NCBI GenBank assembly: GCA_015680685.1
Contig: MNCI01021399.1
Span: 893,873 to 957,872, forward strand
DNA: 64,000 nucleotides
DNA from: Gnetum montanum
Taxonomy: Eukaryota > Streptophyta > Gnetopsida > Gnetales > Gnetaceae
Direction of reading: 5' to 3'
Below the pieces are notes generated by a model. The model was given only the letters and a program-made list of their open reading frames with translations. It made no database searches and had not been told where the DNA came from. The number at the start of each line of letters is the position of its first letter. Positions within the stretch are counted from its first letter, which is position 1. This document shows positions 1 through 10,900 of the stretch, piece by piece. Both the position numbers and the translations under genes were made by a program.

Positions 1-59
1 AAGTTCAACTTGCACATCATCATGGTTAGAATCAATTGTTAATACAATAATAAATCCAA

Positions 60-640
60 AACTTGTTTCATCATGTTCCTTAATATATTTTTTCTCTCCT
101 AGAAGGATTCAGAAAGCATTAAGTAAGATTTATTGTCTCACTTGTTTAGCTATCATGGAAATCAACTCATGGATTCCATTAGATCTAGTTACACTTCATA
201 CATTTCTTACTCCATAAAACTAAGCACCATTTCCAAAATTCCAAGGTTTACTAGGAATTACATCCATACAATCTATTGGAAGCATATCATACTTTACAAC
301 ATCATGAAAACTTTCAATTTTAAATTTTAAAGTACATTGTTTCTTCACATCTTAAGTGAAATATTTAGATAACCTATGCATCTTATAGGGTGTAGGACAA
401 GGATTAGTTGCTAAACCTAATCTAGAAAATCTTATAGGGTGTAGGACGAGGATTAGTTACTAAACCTAATCTAGAAAATCTTATAGGGTGTAGGACTAGG
501 ATTAGTTGCTAAACCTAATCTAGAAACTATCATAGAAGAAATAACATTTTCTTGGGCTTCCCCATCAATCAAAACATGAATCCATTTCCCACTAAGCAAA
601 CATCTAGGCCTAATTTGAAATAATAATTTCTTAGCAAGAC
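60..640 (-). pseudogene. Retropepsin-like aspartic protease relic of element 0
   Basis: The minus strand encodes a gypsy-type protease in pieces. At 471-665 is a segment with IDGEAQENVISS, the place of the family's D-S/T-G catalytic loop (here D-G-E), followed by LGLATNPSPTPYKI, close to the usual HPxPYKI motif. Further on, 180-350 encodes CTLKFKIESFHD and then PSKPW, the degenerate equivalent of the LGRPW motif that ends this domain. The active-site serine/threonine is lost and stops interrupt the frame, so it cannot be active. A 49-bp tandem triplication (381-527) splits the two parts. In the autonomous family the enzyme would process the Gag-Pol polyprotein. Confidence 0.65.
381..527. repeat. 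49-bp tandem repeat, three copies
   Basis: Units begin TCTTATAGGGTGTAGGAC at 381, 430 and 479, an exact 49-bp period with only one or two differences per unit. The array sits in the protease relic just after the PTPYKI codons. A 49-bp period is not a multiple of three, so the expansion itself shifts the frame. Confidence 0.9.
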
Positions 641-779
641 GGTCTCCTCTATTCACATTCCTCATGAATGCACATGAATTTAATTCAAAAAATTCCTTAA
701 TCTTGTGAGCATTAGGATTACCTCTCTAAGGAGCTTGGCTCTATGTCTCCTCTATCTCCATGATTTATACATGTTTCCC

Positions 780-860
780 GTTAGCTACCTTATGATGTAG
801 ACATTCCTATTTTTTGTATCTATATTCTCCACAATTGAAGCATTGAATCTTGGATGAGAT
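780..860 (-). pseudogene. Gag zinc knuckle relic of element 0
   Basis: On the minus strand the segment reads CFNCGEYRYKK, a stop, then ECLHHK. This fits a retroviral-type CCHC zinc knuckle (C-x2-C-G...C) in which the histidine position is mutated. In gypsy Gag proteins this motif binds RNA during packaging. It lies between the gag core (higher coordinates) and the protease (lower coordinates), the expected order. Confidence 0.6.
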
Positions 861-1039
861 GCTACCTTAACCCTTGCCTTCCTTACCTTGGTGTCTCTTT
901 TTGTTTCCTTTCTCATCACCATTTTCTATCTTCTTAGCATGGTTTCCATCCTTGATATCAAATTTGGACTTGGATCTCTTCTCATGTTTGGATCAATTGT
1001 TTTTTTCCTTGGAAGTTGGTTTGCTCATATTTCTAAATC

Positions 1040-1850
1040 TAGTTAGTTTCATTTCAACCTTGAGTGCCAAATCATAAGCTTCATCAATAATTTGTGGCTC
1101 ATAAAAAGATAACTCCTACTAGTATGCCATTTTGAGACTTGCTATAAATATTGAAGCCTATTCATATTCCTCCTAGTTCACTTTAGCTTGATGAATTAGC
1201 TCACAAAATTTGATGTAGAATTCTTTGACATTCTTCTCACCTTACCATCGAAATTTTAACTTTGTGATAGTCTCTTACCTCTAATGAGACTATTTAAATT
1301 TTCTTTGCAACCTTTATTTTATCAAATTCCAATCTTTGATGGGTTGACCATTTTATTTTTCATAAACCTAGGACTCCTTTTCCCACCAAGTAGAAGCCAT
1401 ACCTTCTAATCTAGATTCAAAAATAGATATCCTCAAGTGATTTGGTACCTCTTATAGCTTAAAATGCTTGTCAAGTGCCTTTAGCCAATTTGAAAAGGCA
1501 TTGGTTCCAGCTATAGGATTGAAAGTATTCAACTCAACCTATGGAAGTCTTGTAGCATTCCTAAATGCTTTAGCAAGCCTTGTCTCATTTTTCTCATTTA
1601 GCTTACTAGGAGAAGTAGTTACCACTATTTGAGCCCTTAGAATTCTCCTATGAGAAATAGGATTCCCTTTCATTGAAATCCTTGGTTGATGGATTTCTAA
1701 ACTTTCATAGCTAGACTCTCCTTCCTCATCATCCACTCTATCTCCACTAGGGTGTGAAAGTTCTTCATATAAACATGAATGCTCATCACCTCTCCATGTT
1801 TGGATGGCTAGGACTTGCATTCCTATTTACTTTTATGCTAATTTCATCCA
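1040..1850 (-). pseudogene. Gag (Retrotrans_gag-like) relic of element 0
   Basis: Minus-strand translation across several frames gives NAFSNWLKALDKHFKL, then ESRLEGMASTWWEKE, then VKEFYIKFCELIHQAKVN, a typical order for the core Gag domain of plant gypsy elements (the ATTWW-like motif and the downstream helix). The upstream 93-residue open stretch at 1539-1820 is acidic and low-complexity and would be the Gag N-terminal region. Numerous stops show it is dead. Gag forms the virus-like particle in the living family. Confidence 0.6.
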
Positions 1851-1982
1851 ACTAAACAACCATCAATTGGAAGGTAGACTTCATGCTCTCTATGTCTTTA
1901 TTTAGGGCTGAGCCTATTTCTTCTTAGGCATCATTTGATTTGACAATATTCATCATCAAGGTTCAAGCATAATCAATACTAA

Positions 1983-1995
1983 GCTCCAATACCAA
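1983..1995 (-). other. Primer-binding site of element 0
   Basis: The minus strand reads TTGGTATTGGAGC. Apart from the leading T it matches the usual plant initiator tRNA-Met PBS, TGGTATCAGAGC, at 10 of 12 positions. It sits directly inside the LTR boundary and 5' of gag on the same strand, as required. Confidence 0.6.
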
Positions 1996-2003
1996 TAGTT
2001 AGT

Positions 2004-2960
2004 TAGAGAAGGTTCATTCCAATATTAAAATCACATTCCAAACACTAAATCTAGATATTATAAAAAGATAATAATAGGTTAGAAAATAAGAAACTAGCTA
2101 TCTTCAATTATCAAAGAGAAGATTACATTAGGGTTTCAAAACCCACACAACATCTAACCAATCACACACTCAAATAATGTTGCAGAGCATAAGGCTTGAT
2201 AGCCATACAATGGTTATCTCAATGCAAGACACAACCAATAGAGAGCCCCTCCCATAACCTGGGACTAAGATATCAACTCACAAAACACAAGAGACACCAA
2301 TCCAATACCCACTCAATTGACCAAGAGGTGCAACACACTCATGCACTCTTCACATGTGCTTTCTTGATATCTCATGACATCTCACTCACAACTCTCTAGG
2401 ACATCTCATGACATCTCCTGGTGTTACAAGCATGAAAAATAATCCATATTTACTAAATAAGTAGACAAATACCCTAGGAAACCTTCCTCAAGCTTAACTT
2501 CAAGATCCTCTATTTTTTTCATCTTTTTCTACCTTGTCTGTCCTATTTCCAAACTTGGAATGATAAATTCAAAAGTTTTCTTGCCTATTCAGATTATATT
2601 TGGCCTTTTCGAGATATGTTGCTACAAAACTAGCAATTCTAGGGAGACATTTCATTCCCAATTAAGATGTCTCCTACTACAATTAAGGCATGTTAGCTCT
2701 TCTTGAGATGAGACATCTCCACATTCTGTGAGATGTCTCACTAAAGTTTGAAATGTCTCATGCATTTATGATACATCTTGCTTGAGACATCTATCAAACA
2801 TTTAAGATGTCTCTTGAAAGCTCTCAAATCACCCTAGATATATCCTATCTTTTAAGATGTCTCTCTTGAGAGCCCAAATATGAGACAAGATGAATTCATG
2901 ACATTTAAAATGTCTCCATGGAGCTCAAAACTTGCAAAAACATATTTGTTTGTGTGGCCA
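2004..2960 (-). mobile_element. 5' LTR region of element 0, outer edge uncertain
   Basis: The LTR inner end lies next to the PBS near 2003. Going outward there is no coding sequence. A plausible LTR start (TGTAACACC on the minus strand) lies at 2428, a start common in plant gypsy LTRs. However, a dense set of GAGACATCTC/AAGATGTCTC-like motifs spans both sides of 2428, from about 2360 to 2915, and argues that one unit continues to about 2960. The matching 3' LTR is outside the window, so this cannot be settled here. Confidence 0.45.
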
Positions 2961-2964
2961 ATAG

Positions 2965-3240
2965 GCCATTACCAGTCATAATTCGGTAATGCTAATTTTT
3001 TGTGCGTAACGCTGACCAACGTTCACTTTCCCACAACCCATTTCGGTACCGCAACTTTGTGCACTTTCCCATGGCCCATTTCGGTACCGCAACTTTGTGC
3101 ACAACGATAACGTGTAACTAAAATTCTAGATAGGTCATTTTGGTAACGCAACTTTTTGCATAACGTTGACGTCTAACTAAAATTCCAGAGAGTCCATTTT
3201 GGTAACGCAAATTTTTGCATAACACTGATGTGTACATCGT
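2965..3240. repeat. Imperfect 60-bp tandem repeat array
   Basis: The core TCGGTAMYGC, mutated to TTGGTAACGC in the later units, recurs at 2983, 3043, 3081, 3141 and about 3200. Spacings are 60, 38, 60 and 59 bp, so four full periods plus one shortened unit. Each unit continues with AACTTTKTGCAYAACG and, in the last ones, a TAACTAAAATTC block. The array ends just before a TATA-like TTATAAAAGG at about 3242. It lies between the LTR of element 0 and the DGAT3-like relic. Confidence 0.8.
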
Positions 3241-3276
3241 GTTATAAAAGGTTGCATCCATTGCATACTTCTCTAT

Positions 3277-3720
3277 TTATAAATCATGCCTTTGCTTTGA
3301 TGTGTTGAAGCTTCTACAATTTCCCATGCACTTGCACGCCATGGCTTCGATGAAGCCCTCGGTCCTACACCTCTGGATGTTGTTCTGGAATTCGCTTAGA
3401 AGCTCCGCTCCTCCAGATTTCTGACACCTGCCTCCCATGCAAACTTGAATCAAGCTTCTTACTTTTGTTTCCGATTCTAGCTGTTGTGCTGCCTCTGCAA
3501 CGTCCTGTTGCAACTCTGCATCATCATTGCCCCCTGAAGATAGTTTCTATGTTCTTTGGAGGATTCATCGTCTCTGCCGTTGCCAAGGTTGTTGCCATCG
3601 TTTGATTGTTGGCTTCGTCGAGATTGCTTTGAATTTCTTGAGAAAGAAAGCGATTGCTGTAGTCCTTGTTTCCAGGATTTCTACAATCTTCTAGAGCTGT
3701 GCTCTGGTTGCAACTTGGCA
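3277..3720 (-). pseudogene. Fragment with thioredoxin-like [2Fe-2S] domain, DGAT3-like
   Basis: The open stretch at 3277-3513 contains KVRSLIQVCMGGRC, KSGGAELLSEF and later ACKCMGNCR. The spacing C-x4-C ... C-x3-C with a KSG motif is the signature of the thioredoxin-fold [2Fe-2S] ferredoxin domain that forms the C-terminal part of plant soluble diacylglycerol acyltransferase 3; this assignment is from memory of the family. After CMGNCR the expected conserved continuation is missing and the frame stops within 15 codons, so the 3' end is cut off. Upstream, a stop lies 18 codons before the domain, but an acceptor-like CTTCAG precedes it, so this may be an exon. The adjoining frame at 3524-3721 is not recognised. 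No start codon can be assigned. Probably a truncated gene copy; a live gene with distant exons is less likely. Confidence 0.55.
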
Positions 3721-5650
3721 ACCTCCGTTTGAGAAGGACTCAGATAATGAGGTTTCAGCGTTCTCACTTTTCATTCTACTTTGCATGCCACTCTTCATCC
3801 TTTATGCCTCTTCACTCCAAAACTTGCTCAAACTTTCATATGAGAGAACCTAGAATGCTTTCAGCACTGTTGGTGAAAATTGCTAAATTCCAACGCCCAT
3901 TTAATGCAGCAAAGCTGTAACATACAAATGTTAAGATTGGTTTTGCAACATCTGTTTTGCTTCCACCACCGACATGACATGACGACAAGATTTAAGATCT
4001 TTAAAAAAAACGTCGGAAGAGATTAGACCATCTACGAAATCAATATTCTAAATCAACATCGAGTGACTCATAAGAGAAGTTTAAAGGAGAGGCTGCACCC
4101 AGAAAATTAAATTCAAATGAAAGCCCGCACACTTGGCCCTATGCCACACTTGCCCACCTTGGACACGCCAGTGGTGGAGAACCAATTTTGTCATTTTTGT
4201 TGCTTTGTCAATGGAATAAGTGGTCATCAATGGAGAAGCAGATAGACCAAGTGGTCATCAATGGAGTAGGTGGAATCAAAAGACTGAGGGCCAGCTGGGT
4301 CCCGGAATGAACAACAATTATCACCTACAATTTTAAAGATCGAGAATAGTAGAGGGAGGGGAGGTAGAAACCCCGTTTCAAAGGTGCTGGCCCTTACTCT
4401 GACTGACTGAGACTTGGCCATATTTTGTTTGATTGTTCAGTGCTGCTACTGGCCTACAAGTCCAGGCCATAAATCCATGACAAATGAGAGGAATTATTTG
4501 ATTCATGCTTTGAGGGGGAAGAAGGTCTACGTTTTCGTTTTTCATTTTCCGCAGGTTCTAGCAAATCGAGCATGAACGGAGCGTGGCGGTGGAGATATGC
4601 TATTACGGGGCCTGCAAGAATGCGATGGCGGGCAACAATGCTGAAGGTTTGTTGCTGCGCACTGGCAGGATGATGGGTGGAAAAACTAACGCAAAGGTCA
4701 CTGCCACAAAAAGTGCAGACAGTTAGAATAGGAAAGGTGGTGCTCTTGTTGTAGGTGACGGCATTTGGTAATAGATCACGACTTGATGTGGTTCAGTGTG
4801 GTCCATTCCAAGACCTGCGTTGGCCTCAAATGATGGCTGCATGCTGGGTGCTGCGTGGACCTTTGTTTTGTTATTTTTTCTTTGTTTTCATTGCTCCTCA
4901 ATAACGCCGCTTGATAATAGTCCTCATTTGTTTTGGTGGTCCTAATATTTTAATTGTTGTTTTGCTGCATTTTTCCATTCATAGTCGTAGTTTCATTAGT
5001 GAAGTATCTAATAAACTGCCTCTGTTCCAAGTCCCTTAAAGGATAGTTACATCCAGTTCATGATAACGAAAACGTTTTAATATTTTCTATTTTGTCATTC
5101 TCTGTAGTTTGGCTTTCACCTTTCCAATTTTGTATGCAGGATCAGTGGAAACCCAAAGAACCCTTTCTGAAATTTTGTAGCAAAACAAATCTTTGAGGCA
5201 TTTTGGGAAAGAATTTGGAGAGCAATTGTGGACAGATCTAGGAGTCAAAGGTGCAGACTTGAGGAGGTGTGCTTCTTGCAGGCATGAGCGGACAAGGACA
5301 AGGCTGCACCAAAAATTATTCTATTTGTACTTATTTCTGAGGTAAGTCTTTGTTTTATTCTACTATTTTAAATTTCTATTACTCAACTTTGGTCTCTCTT
5401 GTGTGGTTTAAACATAGAGCCTGTGTTTCTTTAGAACTTTGGTTAATCTTCAATCAAGTTGTCAGTTAACTTCATACTTTTCATTTCATACTTCATTAAT
5501 GCACAAATCTCCTTGTTGAAATTTTAAAATGAATAATCGTTTCTCTGCCAAAGTTATTTTGGACTATTATTTGCCAAAGTTATTTTGGACTATTATTTAG
5601 GCATCCATAACATTATTGAAAACAACATGGTGTGTAGGGTCTTTGTAATA
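3721..5650. other. Unassigned low-copy-looking DNA
   Basis: No retroelement motif was found here. A 31-bp direct repeat (TGGTCATCAATGGAG at 4221 and 4252) is visible. The part around 4550-4740 is richer in CpG than its surroundings and carries short open stretches after an acceptor-like TTTCCGCAG (about 4555), for example EICYYGACKNAMAGNN in one plus frame; I do not recognise it. Another acceptor-like TTGTATGCAG precedes 5142. These could be remnants of a spliced gene or a non-coding transcript, but nothing identifies one. Confidence 0.3.
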
Positions 5651-6400
5651 ACTTTTAGAAGTAAAGCCACTTAATGATTTTTAATGCTCCCTAATGCCTC
5701 TATCAACTCATGGCTAGACTTTAAAAATAAGTTTCTACTTGCGGGGTCCCTCAGGTTTGGGCACGCTGTCAACTCATCGACAGCGTGCCCAAACCCCAAG
5801 GACCCCACAAGTCCCGACCGCCTCAGGGCATCCCTGTTAGCGGGTGATATGTCTAATTCCCAATCCCTTAAACAATAGTTCTGACTAGGTCGGGCATGTC
5901 CCAGGGGGGAGAGCTGTCCCCCCACCCCCACATTAGGGCCTTTTGGGGTGTTCGTGGTTAGAGCCCTGACTCTCCTTGGGGGTTTGGAGGCTCGGGTACT
6001 GCTCACTCGGGCCAGCAGCCAGGTGACAACAATTTTCTTTAATTATCTGGGCAATACCTATCATGTGGTCTATGATAACATTCTTGATCCATTGCAGCAT
6101 TTGGCTGTACGATTGTGAGGAAAAGGTCGGTGTCTCAGAGAGCGTTCCCTCAGCAGCCTGCTGCGGCCCCCTGGCACCAGATGGCTGCCCTGTCATTTGT
6201 TCTATGGGGCCGACGTCTTCAGTCAACGGATCCCTTCGCAGGCTTGGGCCAACCCACTTTGCATGCAACTTTCAACCATCCCCCGGATGTGGCCGCTGGC
6301 CGTCTGGGGGATGGAGCCCTAGAAGAACTCGGCAGCATGAGCCTGGGACCATGCCACCAGTGGAATCATTCTTTTCTGTCAACTAATTTTTACCAATTTG
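5650..6400 (-). other. GC-rich block with two overlapping minus-strand open frames, unrecognised
   Basis: This block is clearly richer in G and C than its surroundings. Two minus-strand frames, 5933-6268 and 5671-6006, are each 111 codons and overlap by about 75 bp, as expected if one longer frame suffered a frameshift near 5935-6005. The first contains SYSQMLQWIKNVIIDHMIG and the second contains CLRDWELDISPANRDALRR. I do not recognise a domain. The second frame runs through a large hairpin (5738-5811), so part of it may be coincidental. A relic of an old transposable-element ORF or captured gene is possible. Confidence 0.3.
5738..5811. repeat. 33-bp imperfect inverted repeat (hairpin)
   Basis: GGTTTGGGCACGCTGTC at 5754-5770 is followed, after the 8-nt spacer AACTCATC, by its exact reverse complement at 5779-5795. 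Pairing continues outward (GGGGTCC with GGACCCC, then CTTG with CAAG) with about four mismatches, giving arms of about 33 bp. GC-rich and very stable on paper. Confidence 0.9.
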
Positions 6401-6567
6401 AATGTCAAAACATTTGTAACTATACATTTTCAATTACACAAGTTTGTACATTGATCATTTCTGCTGTATTACAACATGTTTATAATCATTTAATAAAACA
6501 TTACATGGTCTTATAATATTTTTATCTGTTATGTTTAAATCATCGCTACAACATACGACTGGCGATC

Positions 6568-7106
6568 GCTAGCTTAGTTATGTATTTATAATATATATCT
6601 ATAAATTGGCTGAGAGAATCTTATTAGTTTACAAGTAAGAAGTTCTTTGAGTAAAAAATTTCACGACTTCTAGACGAAGAACAAGATTTAAAAACCTAAA
6701 TTTTCATGTCTTCTGGACGAAGAACAAGAGTTCTGTACCTTATTTTTCCTAAGGATGGGTTTTCTGAAAAAAAACAATTCCATCAATTAGTGTATGCTCT
6801 CACTCTCAGCCGAATTTATGCTCTCACTCTCAGCCGAATTTATGCTCTCACTCTCAACAAATTTGGCCGAGAGTGAGAGCATACACTAATTGATGGAATT
6901 GTTTTTTTCAGAAAACCCATCCTTAGGAAAAATAAGGTACAGAACTCTTGTTCTTCATTAGAAGGCATGAAAATTTGGGTTTTTAAATCTTGTTCTTTGT
7001 CCACAAGTCGTGAAATTTTTTATTGAAAGAACTTCTTACTTGTAAACTAATAAGATTCTCTCGGCCAATTTATAGATACATATTATAAATATATAACTAA
7101 GCTAGC
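6568..7106. mobile_element. Fold-back (long inverted repeat) element, about 540 bp
   Basis: The left arm begins GCTAGCTTAGTTATGTATTT at 6568 and the right arm ends with its near-perfect reverse complement at 7106. The whole interval folds into a single stem of roughly 230 bp with scattered mismatches. At the apex the left arm carries three tandem 24-bp units beginning TATGCTCTCACTCTC at 6793, 6817 and 6841, while the right arm has only one complement (6866-6886). No open frame of note. The outermost six bases GCTAGC are themselves palindromic and no clear target duplication is visible. It resembles a MITE or fold-back transposon and could yield a double-stranded RNA. Confidence 0.85.
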
Positions 7107-7780
7107 AGAGAAAGAACAAGGAAATCAAAAGAGATGTTCCTACATCATTACTGACGTGCTTACATTGCTCTTTTTCATAACATAAAAGAACATGAATCAA
7201 ATAGGTGATCCTCTATATGAAGATAGTGATGTGACTTTGGAAAATTGTAATAAATAATCTTTTGCACTTAATTAATTCTACCAACACAAAGAAGAATTTC
7301 TTGCTTAAGAAAATCAACATCTACTTTAATCATATACTGAATTTTGCAAAAATTACTAGCTACAACAAAGCTTTTAGAATGCTTGATTGGCCGAATACAA
7401 GAGATAATATCCCTTTCAACCTTTCAAAAATTAAGGAATATTTAACAATTCCAAAAAGAAAAGCATGAGGAGCTTTTTGAAACTCAAGGGATGCTAGATT
7501 AAAAGAGGAGTCCACTTTTGAATAATCAATAAAGTATGATAATAACTAAAAATACCGATATCAAGGACCTTAAAAACCATTTTTAAATCAACAAATTCTA
7601 TTAGCAAAATGTGTTTGAAAACTAATGAATATGGATAGTATCCAAAGCTTATTCTTTCTAAACCAAATTTAATTAATTCAAAAAACTTGAGCAATGAGGT
7701 AGATAACCTAGAATTTACATGAAAAAAATACCTTTTAGAAATTTCCTAAGTAATAGATTTATATAAATTATTATGTAATT
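7107..7780. other. AT-rich stretch, nothing recognised
   Basis: Short open stretches of fewer than 70 codons occur on both strands (for example 7262-7468 plus), but they have low-complexity, AT-driven composition and no motif I recognise. Confidence 0.5.
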
Positions 7781-7784
7781 TGTA

Positions 7785-7910
7785 GAAATACATAGAAGCA
7801 ATGGTTCTTCTTGAAGGATTACCTATTGAATTTGATGATATTGCAAGTAATATCAATGCTAGAGGCTTTACTGCCTCAAATCAATGTTGAAACCCTCACC
7901 ACTTAGAAAA
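7785..7910 (+). pseudogene. Short copia-type Gag (UBN2-like) relic
   Basis: The plus strand reads MVLLEGLPIEFDDIASNINARG followed shortly by a stop. The order, a hydrophobic helix, LLxGLPxxFD, then a short linker, is typical of the Gag helix pair of plant Ty1/copia elements. Only about 40 codons are recognisable and no zinc knuckle or LTR could be paired with it. Could be coincidental. Confidence 0.3.
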
Positions 7911-10900
7911 TTTTGTTGTGATGGGTTGATATGTTAGGAATCTTGTATAGTTTACATAGGTTATTTAAGTTAATTCTTTTGAATTAGGGTTTTTAATTTG
8001 ATGCTTTTATGTTTTTGACAATAATTTAGAATGTTGATTTTAATTATTTTGTTGCATGCTACAAGGGTTATTGGTTGTTGCATGCATATGATGTAGATTA
8101 ATATTAAATATAATGATTTTAAGGTAATTTTTTTGTTGTCCAAGTTGTATAATTTGTGTTCCAATCATTACATATTATGTTTAAAGTAAATCTTTAAAGT
8201 TAAGATTAATTATTAAGTTTAATGTTTAGTTTTTGAGCTAAGAATATTAGGATATCAATTAGAGTGTTTATTATCAATAAGATATTGGTGCAGCTACTTT
8301 CATCTCAAGTATTTACTAATTCTTGCTTTTTCTTTCCTCTTTTCAAGTTTTGTTTCTTGTTTTTTTTTTGTCTTTTTTTTTCTTCATGTTAATTGTGATC
8401 TCTTCTATGCATTATGTTGTGTATTAGGAGAAACATCGTAATCTTCTTCCATTATTTCTATATATTATGTTGTCCTTTTCTAAATTGTCCTTAGAAAATC
8501 TTTTGAGTAAGGGTTTTCTAGCATTTTAAAAAAATTAAAAGTCTATAAGATACTTATCAATTTAGTTCTTATACCCACTTGTAACACCCCCAACATAGGC
8601 TTAGGCTAGAGAGACATTACTTATTAAAATCACTTGGAAAGAAAAATAAGAACAATGAGTAAAGTGACATAATGAAATAAAGTAAAAAAGTGTGTTATAG
8701 GTTAGCATGTTGCTTTGGTCTTTGTTTGTTATCTACAAAATAAATTTTGTTATCATAATTCCTTACTAGTTATCATATTGATTTGATGTAAGATAGCTTG
8801 AATTTGATGGGCTTTTTACTCCTTTTATAGTAACTGGGATTCAACTACCATGCATCCATATTTAAATTAAAGGTATTTTACAATTTCAAATATGGAAAAA
8901 AATAGGATTTTGTTCATTTTATTTTACTTTGCATCTTCTCTTATATGTACCATTAATGTTTAGAATTTTGTTTGAAACCTATCTTTAAAACTCAACATAC
9001 AAAGTTTGTGTAACATGATTCTAATATGTATTTATTAAAATTGAAACTAAATTTTTTTTTTTATTTTATAGAACTTTGAGTAACATTGCATCCCATTCAC
9101 GTCCTTGGAATTTTATAATTCCTTTTACATTTATTTTAAACATATAAATTAGGTCATTGGAATATGTTTGCTCCATAGAATATTCTACTTTGTCTTTGTA
9201 AGTAGCATGGAGGATATTTTATTAATGCATCAAGTGTCTTTATTATTAATACTATTATAAATGTTAGTTATGTTTTGTTACTTCAATACTAGTAGTTACT
9301 ATTGTGGTAATTTGTTGTAGAGTTAGTGTTGATATCAATGAAAATTCAATTCCAGTGATCTACACAAATCTCTATTCTATCTAGCATAGTTTGGAACTTT
9401 ATTAATTTTAAAATTTTCTTTTTTTTTTTACAATATCTCAAACCATTTGTAGAAGGTGTTGTAGGTTATTGATCATAGGAATTCATGGAGTATTATTGAA
9501 TGCAAATAGTAATACTAAAATTATTACCTATTCTAATAGAAGATAAATTGAAATAATTTCATGTTTCAAGAAAAAAATTCATACCTTGTTGGTACTACTT
9601 TCTGTGCATTTCTTGCAGGATTGAAGTTGAAGTTGGTGTTATCACTCTATCTTAATATTGAAGTAGATATATAATTTGTTAATGAAGCTTTCCAAATGAA
9701 GTTGAAGTGTTAATTCTAAGCCCTACAAGTATTTTAGGTAGGGACAACAAGACACATACAAGATCATAAAGAGCAAAGACATACATACTAGAAAAAATCT
9801 TGAGATAGCTAGGATGTGTCCCTATACTACATACATCTAGCCCTAACCTACTTCTCCAAATATTAGATGAGGTTCTTGCACCAAAAGCTAGAGCTTAGGT
9901 TGCCTACATACCCTTGCGATGTAATACACATGGTATCAAGACTATGTATTTCTTAAGAGGGGATGTTGATTAAGTTAGCATAGAATTTAAATGGATCTTC
10001 ATGCTATTTTCAACATCATTTTGATGGAAGCACATTTTGAACCACCAACAAATCATATTTCTTACACTCTCCTTAGCTTGCAAGAAGTGATACCCTTGGA
10101 TCTTAAGTCATCATCCATATACTTTTTAAATAATGAGAGTAAAGTAGATATTGAGATAATTGAATAACTAAAATCCCATCCAATAATTGTTGATAAAAAG
10201 GTTCAATTATGAGGGTTATCAACTGGAAAGCACAAATGTTGAATTTAACTTGGCATCTAATAGGGGCCTAGAGATGCTTGTGCAACCAAGGTTAACAAAA
10301 AAAGGATTTTTCCTCTTTTATGCAAAGTGTACTAACCTTTCTACCTAAGTAAAATTTACTCTATTAACAAGGTAAGTTGTTTCTCTATTCCTTGTAATAT
10401 CTCATTTCTATTTTAAATGATAGTAGTAATAGATACAATTTACATGTTTTTAAAGTTGGTTATAATGCAATTTAATTAATAATGAATTAGCATGACAGTT
10501 ATTTACATAATTTAAATACTTAGCATAATTGAAAATTTTTGGTATCTCTATTTTTTATTTTTATTGCACTATTTTATCTAGAGGTTTTAATTGCTGATTT
10601 TCTTTCATTGGAACCTTGAGGATTGAATTTAAAGTTAGATCAATGACTATAACTTATTTTTAAAGAAAATATATAATTTTCCTATCAAGTCTTAGAGATG
10701 GGGATGACATGTCAATTTCAAGCTTTGATAGTAATTCAAGCAACTCCTTTTTATTTTGAAATGATAGTAGCATTAAATATAGACTATATATAATAATAGT
10801 TGGTTAAAATAGAATTTCTCTAATAATCAATTTGCACAAATATTGTTTACCTTGTTAAAATATTTAGTATAAAAATTCAAGTTGTTTGTTCTTGTGTTGT

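Larger units (their letters stand above)
1..2960 (-). mobile_element. Decayed Ty3/gypsy LTR retrotransposon, 5' part (element 0)
   Basis: Read on the minus strand from high to low coordinates, this stretch holds an LTR-like region, a primer-binding site at 1983-1995, gag, a zinc knuckle and an aspartic protease, the canonical 5' order of a gypsy element. RT and integrase would lie beyond position 1, outside the window. Frames are broken by many stops and shifts, so this is a fossil. The PBS resembles the initiator tRNA-Met complement, unlike the tRNA-Asp-like PBS of the family further right, so it belongs to a different lineage. The outer LTR edge is unresolved: a TGTAACACC start at 2428 or an edge near 2960 are both possible. 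Confidence 0.7.

Noticed and set aside
874-1077. Plus-strand hydrophobic open stretch resembling a membrane protein
   Set aside because: Antisense to the gag/zinc-knuckle relic of element 0; the Phe/Leu/Ser richness mirrors Lys/Glu-rich coding on the minus strand.
8580-9965. A complete LTR element bounded by TGTAACACCCCC and the purine tract at 9952
   Set aside because: No second matching LTR, no coding motif, and the PBS-like and PPT-like signals are only 10 bp apart.
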